DNA of 64,000 nt from Actinomycetota bacterium (lineage in GTDB: Bacteria > Actinomycetota > Thermoleophilia > RBG-16-64-13). The stretch's first letter is position 1; each line of letters begins with the position of its first letter. Shown one piece after another: positions 19,699 through 27,108 of this stretch. The notes beneath the pieces were generated by a model. That model was not told the DNA's origin. It saw only the letters and a list, made by a program, of their open reading frames with translations, and did no database searches. The DNA lies in NCBI GenBank assembly GCA_018830645.1, contig JAHJSA010000050.1:62001-126000 (forward strand), in the 5' to 3' direction. The translations under genes and the position numbers were made by a program.

Positions 19699-20968
19699 CA
19701 AGATCACCGCTCCCAAGGGAACGTACGACATCCTGCCCGACGAACAGGCGGTGCGCCGCTGGGTGGTCGCTCGCGCCGAGGACGTATTCCGTCGCTACGG
19801 CTACGGACGTCTAGACACCCCTATGTTCGAGGAGACCGCCCTGTTCTCGCGGGGAGTGGGTGAATCCACCGATATCGTGCGCAAGGAGATGTACACGTTC
19901 ACCGACCTCGGCGGACGGAGCATGACCCTGCGTCCCGAAGGAACAGCACCCGCAGCCCGAGCCTACGTCGAGCACGGCATGCACACCCTTCCGCAGCCCG
20001 TGAAGTTCTGGTATCACTGGCCGATGTTCCGCTACGAGAGTCCGCAATCGGGCCGGTATCGCCAGCACTATCAGTTCGGCATCGAGGCGTTCGGTTCCAC
20101 GTCGCCGGCGCTGGACGCCGAGGCGATCGGGGTCCTGGAGGCGCTGTACCGGGATGTCGGCCTGGCCCACGTCGACCTCCGCATCAATTCCATGGGTTGT
20201 CGGCAGTGCCGCCCCGCCTACTCGGCCCAGCTGCATGCGTTCCTCACCGAACACCGCTCCGACCTCTGCTCGGAATGCCACGAGCGTACGCGCTTGAACC
20301 CCCTCCGTACCTTCGACTGCAAGGTGCCGGGTTGCGTGCACGTGATGGACTCGGCTCCGCGTTTCACCGATTATCTGTGCGAGAGCTGCGAGACACATCA
20401 CTCCGTGGTCCGCGACCACCTGGCCTTGCAGAGTATCGAGTACACCGAGGACCACCGCCTGGTGCGCGGCATGGATTACTACACGCGTACCACCTTCGAG
20501 TTCCAGTCGGCCGTGCTCGGCGCCCAGTCGGGAGTGGGGGGCGGCGGACGCTACGACGACCTGGTGGAGTCCATCGGCGGTCCGCCCACGCCTGGTGTGG
20601 GGTTCGGCACCGGAGTGGAACGCATCCTCCTTGCCCTTTCGCGGTCGCGAGACGATCTACCGCGAGCCCGCGGGCCGCTGGCATACGTGGTCGCCATCAA
20701 CGACAGCACCCGTCGAGAAGCCTTTGCCCTGGTTCACGAACTCCGTACTCGAGGGGTGGCCGCCGAACTCGACTATGCTTCCAGAAGCCTCAAGGGCCAG
20801 ATGAAGCAGGCGGGGAGAGGAGGTGCGCGGTTCGCGCTCCTCCTCGGAGACGACGAAGTGGCAGCCGGGGAAGTAACTCTCAAAGACCTAGCGACCGGCG
20901 AAGAGCGCAGCCTGCCGCGTACCGAGGCGGCAGCCATCGTCGTTAGAGCAGAAGTGAGCGCCGAATGA
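19691..20968 (+). CDS. hisS: Histidyl-tRNA synthetase
   Basis: APKGTYDILPDE, FEETALFSRGVGESTDIVRKEMYTF, LRPEGTAPAARAYVEHG, RGMDYYTRTTFEF, GVGGGGRYDDL. Confidence 0.96.
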   Translation: MADKITAPKGTYDILPDEQAVRRWVVARAEDVFRRYGYGRLDTPMFEETALFSRGVGESTDIVRKEMYTFTDLGGRSMTLRPEGTAPAARAYVEHGMHTLPQPVKFWYHWPMFRYESPQSGRYRQHYQFGIEAFGSTSPALDAEAIGVLEALYRDVGLAHVDLRINSMGCRQCRPAYSAQLHAFLTEHRSDLCSECHERTRLNPLRTFDCKVPGCVHVMDSAPRFTDYLCESCETHHSVVRDHLALQSIEYTEDHRLVRGMDYYTRTTFEFQSAVLGAQSGVGGGGRYDDLVESIGGPPTPGVGFGTGVERILLALSRSRDDLPRARGPLAYVVAINDSTRREAFALVHELRTRGVAAELDYASRSLKGQMKQAGRGGARFALLLGDDEVAAGEVTLKDLATGEERSLPRTEAAAIVVRAEVSAE

Positions 20969-22719
20969 GCTACAGAACACACTGGTGTGCCGATGTCACC
21001 GAGGAGAAGGTCGGCGAACGAGTCACCCTGGCCGGGTGGGTGAACCGCCGCCGGGATCACGGAGGTCTGGTCTTCATCGACCTGAGAGACCGGAGCGGTC
21101 TGCTACAGCTTGTGTTCGACCCTGAGAAGCACGCGGGAACCCACGAGATGGCCCATGAGCTTCGCGGTGAGTTCGTGATCTCGGCTACAGGCACGGTGGT
21201 CGCGCGTGGCGAGGACCACGTGAACCCAAAGCTGGTCACCGGACGAGTGGAAGTCGTCGTGGAGTCCCTCGACTTGGTGACGCCGGCGAAGACGCCGCCC
21301 TTCTCTCCTGAAGACGACACCGCGATAGACGAGACCCTTAGGCTGAAGTACAGATACATCGATCTTCGCCGCAAGAGGCTCCAGGACAACCTCAGGCTGA
21401 GGGACAGGGTCGCTCAGTCGGTGCGTCGCTACTTCGAAAGCGAGGGGTTCATCGAGTTCGAGACTCCGATCCTCACCAAGTCGACCCCCGAGGGTGCCCG
21501 CGACTTCCTGGTGCCGAGCCGGTTGCGGCGGGGCGAGTTCTACGCTCTGCCCCAATCCCCACAACTCTTCAAACAGCTGTTGATGATTGCGGGGTTCGAA
21601 CGCTACTACCAGATAGCCCACGCATTCAGGGATGAGGACCTGCGCGCCGATAGACAGCTCGAGCATACTCAGATCGACCTGGAGTTGAGTTTCGTGCACG
21701 AATCCGACGTGCAGGAAGTAGTCGAGGGCCTGATGTGCCGCGCGTTCAGCGAGGTGCTCGGCGTAGAACTGCCGCGTCCCTTCCCGCGTTTGACCTATCG
21801 TGAGAGCATGCGTCGCTTCGGGTCCGACAAGCCCGATATGCGTTTCGGCATGGAGATCGTGGATGTCTCCGACGTGGTGGCTGGCGTCGAGTTCAAGGTG
21901 TTCGCCGAGGCTCTTGCCGTGGGTGGAGTCGTACGTGGCCTACGTGCGCCCGGAGGTGCCCGCTTCTCCCGCAAAGACGTGGATGATCTTTCGCAGGACG
22001 TTGCCGTCTTCGGCGCACGCGGTCTTGCCCCCGTCTGGATCGAGGAGTCCGGGCTCCGCTCTCCGATCGCCAAGTTCCTCGGCGACGAGGTCATGGCCGC
22101 CCTTGTGGGGCGCTTAGAGGCAACGCCGGGCGATCTCCTACTGTTCGTGGCCGATAGCGCGCAGGTGGTCGAGCCGAGCCTCGGCGCCCTGCGATCCCGG
22201 TTGGCCGACCTGCTCCATGTCCCACGCGAAGGCTGGCGATTCGTGTGGGTGGTCGATCCGCCCATGTTCGAGTTCGACGAGCGTGAAGGTCGCCTGAAGG
22301 CGCAGCACCACCCCTTCACGAAGCCTCGGGTGACATCGCCGAGCGACCTTCGCGACCGGCCTCTCGAGGTCGGCACCGAGGCCTACGACTTGGTGCTGAA
22401 CGGCGTAGAGTTGGGCAGCGGATCGATCAGGATCTCCGACCCCCTGCTGCAACAGGAAGTCTTCCGTGCCCTCGGACTTGAAGACGAAGAGATCCGCGCG
22501 AAGTTCGGCTTCCTGGTGGAGGCAATGGACTTCGGTGTCCCGCCGCATGGCGGGATGGGCATCGGTCTCGACAGGACGGTGATGCTCATGGCCGGGGAAT
22601 CCTCGATCAGGGAGGTGATCGCGTTCCCGAAGACCCAAAGCGGGTCGTGTCCGCTCACGGACGCTCCATCGGAGGTCGCAAGAGCGCAGCTTCAGGAACT
22701 CGGGATCCGAATCAGCTAG
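20965..22719 (+). CDS. aspS: Aspartyl-tRNA synthetase (bacterial type with GAD insertion)
   Basis: VTLAGWVNRRRDHGGLVFIDLRDRSGLLQLV, LPQSPQLFKQLLMIAGFERYYQIAHAFRDEDLRADRQLEHTQIDLE, GMGIGLDRTVML. Confidence 0.96.
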   Translation: MSYRTHWCADVTEEKVGERVTLAGWVNRRRDHGGLVFIDLRDRSGLLQLVFDPEKHAGTHEMAHELRGEFVISATGTVVARGEDHVNPKLVTGRVEVVVESLDLVTPAKTPPFSPEDDTAIDETLRLKYRYIDLRRKRLQDNLRLRDRVAQSVRRYFESEGFIEFETPILTKSTPEGARDFLVPSRLRRGEFYALPQSPQLFKQLLMIAGFERYYQIAHAFRDEDLRADRQLEHTQIDLELSFVHESDVQEVVEGLMCRAFSEVLGVELPRPFPRLTYRESMRRFGSDKPDMRFGMEIVDVSDVVAGVEFKVFAEALAVGGVVRGLRAPGGARFSRKDVDDLSQDVAVFGARGLAPVWIEESGLRSPIAKFLGDEVMAALVGRLEATPGDLLLFVADSAQVVEPSLGALRSRLADLLHVPREGWRFVWVVDPPMFEFDEREGRLKAQHHPFTKPRVTSPSDLRDRPLEVGTEAYDLVLNGVELGSGSIRISDPLLQQEVFRALGLEDEEIRAKFGFLVEAMDFGVPPHGGMGIGLDRTVMLMAGESSIREVIAFPKTQSGSCPLTDAPSEVARAQLQELGIRIS

Positions 22720-22745
22720 TTGTGCTGGAAGGGGGGTCTTCGGCT

Positions 22746-22774
22746 TTGTCGAAATCAGACACCTATGGTACTGT
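22746..22774 (+). promoter_or_regulatory. Putative sigma70-type promoter upstream of the lipoprotein / iscU-mnmA region
   Basis: TTGTCG-N17-TACTGT. Confidence 0.4.
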
Positions 22775-22947
22775 TGTTGAGCTCGACCTTGTGCGTGATC
22801 CGCTCAAACTTGAGCCAACACATTTTCCTTGGGAGGCACGTTCTCCCGGCCGGCCCAGCTCGCCGGAGACAGTCGCCCACCTGCATACGCAGGTTCAAGG
22901 GAGATGCGGACACGGCAAGGTGGAGCACTTCTTTTCTCCGGAGGAAC

Positions 22948-23478
22948 ATGATGCAGCGAATGCGTAAGGCCGTCCCGGTAGTGCTCGTAGCGATGCTCCT
23001 GCTGGTCAGCCTCTCGCTCGCTGTGGGCTGTGGCGGCGACGAGACTGCCACGGAGGGGACCCAGCCGCCCGACGCGGGAGTTGTCGTCGAGCCGACCACG
23101 ACGACCATCGCCGGCGCTCCCAAGGCGTTCAAACACCTCATCGGGACCACCTTGGCCGTCACAGATGAGTCCCCGGAGAAGGTGCGCGCGAGCATCGAGC
23201 GACGCACACCGATGGTGATCGCATTCTACGTGACCGGCGGAACCGACGACGCCGTCGTCCTCAAGCATCTCGATGATCTGGCGGTGCGTTTTGCCGAGAT
23301 CGATTTCTACAAGTTCGACTACAAGCTCCCCGGTGAATACGGGGACCTGAGTGCGCTCTTGGAGATCGATTATCCCCCGCAGGTGACGTTCGTGGACGAC
23401 CGCGGGGTCATCCAAGCCGTGACCTCCGGATACGCCGACGAGGGCACGCTCAACCAGAACCTGACCAATATCCGCTAG
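22948..23478 (+). CDS. Putative lipoprotein with thioredoxin-like fold features but no CxxC
   Basis: Signal peptide ending ...SLAVGC; RBS GGAGG; TPMVIAFYVTGGTDDAVVLKHLDDLAVRF...FDYKLPGEYGDLSALLEIDYPPQVTFVDDRGVIQAVTSGY. Confidence 0.6.
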   Translation: MMQRMRKAVPVVLVAMLLLVSLSLAVGCGGDETATEGTQPPDAGVVVEPTTTTIAGAPKAFKHLIGTTLAVTDESPEKVRASIERRTPMVIAFYVTGGTDDAVVLKHLDDLAVRFAEIDFYKFDYKLPGEYGDLSALLEIDYPPQVTFVDDRGVIQAVTSGYADEGTLNQNLTNIR

Positions 23479-23510
23479 AGCTTCTCGCGGATCCTCGCAC
23501 GTGATGTGAC

Positions 23511-23530
23511 GGGCCGGCGCCTGCCGGCCC
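23511..23530 (+). terminator. GC-rich hairpin between the lipoprotein and iscU-mnmA
   Basis: gggccggc-gcct-gccggccc perfect 8-bp stem; weak T-tail. Confidence 0.45.
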
Positions 23531-23550
23531 GTATGTTCGGTGGGCAGACC

Positions 23551-25020
23551 ATGACGCACGCACAAGACCACGACCCCTTTCCGCGCGCGTACGGTCCGCG
23601 CGTTCTCGAGCACCTTCGCGCGCCCAGAGGCGTGGGAACGCTCGAGAGCCCGGACGCGACCGGCTCCGCGGGCAGTCGAACGTGCGGTGACTTGGTCGTG
23701 ATGCACGCCCACCTCCGCGACGGGCGTATCGTCGAGGCCAGGTTCCAAGCCTTCGGCTGTCCGGCCACCATAGCTTCGGCGGCCGAGATCGTCCGACGGC
23801 TCCCCCGCATGACGATAGTCGAGGCCGCTGCACTCGGGCACGAGTGGATCGCCGAGCATCTCGAGCTTCCGCCTCACAAGAGAGGCTGCTCGGAGGTGGC
23901 CGCCGACGCCCTTCACAACCTTCTCGAAGACTGGGTGGGCTCGGGGCTCCCCCTGCGGCCCGATGGTCGCGAGGGCACCTACGGATTCCTGGTGGCCATG
24001 AGTGGTGGGGTCGACAGTTCCGTAGCTGCGCTGCGACTGAAGGAGACCGGACGACCGGTGACTGGTGTCACGTTCCGTCTCTGGGCCGACCCCACGTGTA
24101 GCGTTTCGAGCGGGTGCTGTAGTCCGGAGACGGTTCGGTCCGCTCGGCGCACGGCGCATCACCTGGGCCTGCCGCACCTCACCGTCGACCTCACGGACCG
24201 GTTCTTCGACGAAGTCGTCGAGCACTTCGTAGCGGAGTATGCGGCCGGCCGGACGCCGAACCCGTGCGTGAGCTGCAACTCCGTGCTCCGTTTCGACGCA
24301 TTGATCGAATTGGCCGACCGCCTCGGGGCGAGCCACGTCGCCACGGGACACTACGCCCGCATGATGGGGAGGCCGCCGCGCCTCCACCGCGGGGTCGATG
24401 TCGACAAGGACCAATCCTACGTTCTTTCGAGGGTCGATCCCCACCTGTTGGAGCGGGTGGTCTTCCCTTTGGGCGACTTGGTCAAGTCCGATGTGCGTCG
24501 CCTTGCGCGCCAGGCGGGTCTGGAAGCGCACGACGCCGAAGAGAGCCAAGAGATCTGCTTCATCCCCGACGACGACTACAGGCGGTTCCTGGCCGACCGT
24601 CTGGGTCGCCGGGTGGGCGCGATCGTCGATGGTCGGGGGGTCATCCTCGGCTCACACGACGGCACGTTCCGCTTTACGATCGGGCAGCGCAAGGGCCTCG
24701 GCATCTCTTCTCCAGAGCCTCTGTATGTGACCGCGATCGGCGCTGCCGACGGCACCGTCGTCGTGGGCACCCGCGACGACCTCAGAGTGACCGAAGTACG
24801 TCTCGGGCACGTCGTCGAGCACCGGGAGCGGGGGAGGGGCCCGCTGACCGCACAATTGCGATCCAGTGGGGGGGTCGTCGCGGTCGAGATCGGATCCGAC
24901 ACCCATGACCCAGTCTTGAAGCTCGCGACTCACGGGCTAGGCGTGGCCTTGGGGCAGACCGGGGTCGTGTATGAAGCCGACGCGGTGTTGCTCGCAGGGT
25001 CGATCGAGGGAACGCGCTAG
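23551..25020 (+). CDS. mnmA: IscU-like Fe-S scaffold domain fused to MnmA tRNA-specific 2-thiouridylase
   Basis: N-terminus: YGPRVLEHLRAPRGVG...TCGDLVVMHAHL...FQAFGCPATIASAAEI...LELPPHKRGCSEVAADALHNLL. C-terminus: VAMSGGVDSSVAALRLKE...GRTPNPCVSCNSVLRFDAL...GASHVATGHYARM...DQSYVLSRVD. Confidence 0.93.
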   Translation: MTHAQDHDPFPRAYGPRVLEHLRAPRGVGTLESPDATGSAGSRTCGDLVVMHAHLRDGRIVEARFQAFGCPATIASAAEIVRRLPRMTIVEAAALGHEWIAEHLELPPHKRGCSEVAADALHNLLEDWVGSGLPLRPDGREGTYGFLVAMSGGVDSSVAALRLKETGRPVTGVTFRLWADPTCSVSSGCCSPETVRSARRTAHHLGLPHLTVDLTDRFFDEVVEHFVAEYAAGRTPNPCVSCNSVLRFDALIELADRLGASHVATGHYARMMGRPPRLHRGVDVDKDQSYVLSRVDPHLLERVVFPLGDLVKSDVRRLARQAGLEAHDAEESQEICFIPDDDYRRFLADRLGRRVGAIVDGRGVILGSHDGTFRFTIGQRKGLGISSPEPLYVTAIGAADGTVVVGTRDDLRVTEVRLGHVVEHRERGRGPLTAQLRSSGGVVAVEIGSDTHDPVLKLATHGLGVALGQTGVVYEADAVLLAGSIEGTR

Positions 25021-25175
25021 CCCACGATACACACTCGACGGAAACCCTCGCCTGCCGAGTCGGGGAACCCCAACCGGGGGGTGGAATAGGCCCCTATGGT
25101 ATAGTTGGACCTGCACCGAGGAGCATTCCCCGGGGATTTCTGCCCGGCTTTGACGATCCGAACGAGGAGACGGAT

Positions 25176-25550
25176 ATGGAGTGGGATGCGTCTGCGTTCA
25201 TGAAGATAGCCATCGGCGTCTTCTTCCTCGCCTTCGCGGGGGGGCTCACACTCGCACTCGTACGGTTGGCCGGCGTTCTCAAGGAGTTGACCGTCGTCCT
25301 CACGGATTCGGCACGAGAGTTCGTTCCTATCATCACCCGCTTCCAGACGACAGTGGACGGCATCAACTCTGAGATCGGGAAGATCGACGAGATCACGGGT
25401 TCGGTCGCCCACATGACCGGCACCATCGAGAGCACCGCTTCCGCGCTCCAGAGCGCGATAGCGACGCCCGTGAAGAAGATGGCCGGCTTCTCAGCCGGTG
25501 TCGGTGAGGCACTTTCATCCTTCGTCGCCGCACGTCGAAAGGAGTCGTGA
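25176..25550 (+). CDS. DUF948-type membrane protein
   Basis: N-terminal TM plus repeated coiled-coil (LKELTVVLTDSAREFVPIITRFQTTVDGINSEIGKIDEITGSV). Confidence 0.7.
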   Translation: MEWDASAFMKIAIGVFFLAFAGGLTLALVRLAGVLKELTVVLTDSAREFVPIITRFQTTVDGINSEIGKIDEITGSVAHMTGTIESTASALQSAIATPVKKMAGFSAGVGEALSSFVAARRKES

Positions 25551-25798
25551 TGGGCAGGTTCTCCTTCGGGCTCACTGTCGCGTTGACCGCCGCGGCCGCG
25601 GCCGCGGCCGCCCTCGCCTATCGCATCTCGCGCGAGACGGGCAAGAGTCTCACCGAGGCGTTGGCCGAAGTCCCGGCTGAAGCGGAGCGATACCTCGAGG
25701 AGGTCGTCACCCGCGGCCGTGAGGCACTCGACGCGGGGCGCAGTGCGGCCGCCGAGAAGCAGGCGGAGATCGAGAGACGTCTCAACGAGCGGGCTTGA
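25550..25798 (+). CDS. YtxH-like small membrane protein
   Basis: Poly-Ala TM followed by a charged amphipathic helix; directly after the DUF948 gene. Confidence 0.55.
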   Translation: MGRFSFGLTVALTAAAAAAAALAYRISRETGKSLTEALAEVPAEAERYLEEVVTRGREALDAGRSAAAEKQAEIERRLNERA

Positions 25799-25821
25799 AG
25801 ACCGGACCCCGGGCTAGCGTC

Positions 25822-26226
25822 ATGTCCACTGCCTCAGACACCGTTTCCCTCACCATCCCGCGTGCTCAGGAGTACCTGCCCCTCTTCAACATGCTTCTTG
25901 GAGGCATCGCTACTCGGCGCGTTCTTTCCCTGGAAGCTCTCGACGATCTGCAGCTCGCCGTCGACAATGTGATCCTCGAGGACCGTGGCACCACGGGCGA
26001 TCTCTCTCTCGCGGTGACTCTTCTGGAAGAGGCACTGGAGATAGTCATCTCCCCGCTCTCCGATCCCGACCTTCACAGCACGTTGATCGAGGGCTCTGTG
26101 TCGACCGAGGCGGCCGATCGATGCCTGGACGTATGCCTCCTGCTGAGCCCACTCGTCGATCGATACGTCGTGCATGATCTCGACTCGGGCACCTTCGCTC
26201 TCGAGTTGCGGAAACTGCTCCGGTAG
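25822..26226 (+). CDS. Anti-sigma regulatory factor-like protein (degenerate RsbW/HATPase_c_2)
   Basis: LDDLQLAVDNVILEDRG... resembles the N-box region of RsbW-type kinases; immediately upstream of a SigF-type sigma gene. Confidence 0.55.
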   Translation: MSTASDTVSLTIPRAQEYLPLFNMLLGGIATRRVLSLEALDDLQLAVDNVILEDRGTTGDLSLAVTLLEEALEIVISPLSDPDLHSTLIEGSVSTEAADRCLDVCLLLSPLVDRYVVHDLDSGTFALELRKLLR

Positions 26227-26234
26227 GGGCATCC

Positions 26235-27056
26235 GTGGACATCGGCTCCGCTCACGTGAATACCGAACCGGTGCCTCTTCAGGCCCGCACGCCGAACGCC
26301 CCCGAGAAGGAGCTGCTCTGGCGCATCCATCGCGAGGCTGATGCGGTGGCGCGCGAGGAGTTGATCACGCGCTACCTGCCGCTCGTGCGAAGTCTCGCCC
26401 GGCGATTCTCTTCGCGGGGCCAGCCGGTGGAAGACCTCATCCAGGTGGGGTCCATAGGTTTGATCAAGGCGATCGATCGCTTCGACATCGAGCGAGGCGT
26501 GGAGCTTTCTACCTACGCGACTCCCACCATCCTCGGTGAGATCAAGCGCTACTTTCGCGACAAGGGCTGGGCGGTCAAAGTGCCGCGCGCCCTTCAGGAT
26601 CTGAACATCCGCCTCAACCGGATCATCGAGCAGCTCACGGTGGAACTCAATCGTTCTCCCACCATCGCCGAACTCGCTGAGGCGTGCGACGTGTCGGAGG
26701 AGGAGGTACTCGAAGCCCTCGAAAGCGGCAGGGCCTACAACTCCCTGTCTCTGTTCTCGAGTGGATCACCCGACGACGAGGATTCACTCGAGCTGCTCGA
26801 CTACCTCGGTCGCGAGGACGACGAGTACAAGTTGGTCGAGCAGCGCAGGTACCTGGCGCCCGCGATGGGACGGCTGGATGAACGAGAGCGCCTCATCCTC
26901 CACCTGCGGTTCTTCGAGGGGATGACCCAGACCCAGATCGCAACCCGTGTGGGCATCTCCCAGATGCACGTCTCCAGACTGATCCGCAAGTCGATCGAAG
27001 TCCTGCGACAACACATGGTCGATCAGGACGGTGTCCCACCCGACCCGTCCCGCTGA
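26235..27056 (+). CDS. SigB/SigF/SigG-family RNA polymerase sigma factor
   Basis: LVRSLARRFSSRGQPVEDLIQVGSIGLIKAIDRFDIERGVELSTYATPTILGEIKRYFRDKGWAVKVPR...QTQIATRVGISQMHVSRLIRKS. Confidence 0.93.
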   Translation: MDIGSAHVNTEPVPLQARTPNAPEKELLWRIHREADAVAREELITRYLPLVRSLARRFSSRGQPVEDLIQVGSIGLIKAIDRFDIERGVELSTYATPTILGEIKRYFRDKGWAVKVPRALQDLNIRLNRIIEQLTVELNRSPTIAELAEACDVSEEEVLEALESGRAYNSLSLFSSGSPDDEDSLELLDYLGREDDEYKLVEQRRYLAPAMGRLDERERLILHLRFFEGMTQTQIATRVGISQMHVSRLIRKSIEVLRQHMVDQDGVPPDPSR

Positions 27057-27108
27057 TGGAGAACGATCGTGCATCGTCCTCGAAAAGACGAGAACGTGGG
27101 AGATATGC

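Noticed and set aside
22804-24549. 581-aa minus-strand ORF antisense to the lipoprotein and iscU-mnmA
   Set aside because: Antisense of clear coding sequence; no recognisable domain.
25091-25105. TATAGT -10-like element upstream of the DUF948 gene
   Set aside because: No matching -35 at 16-18 bp and no start codon at leaderless distance; too weak to list as a promoter.
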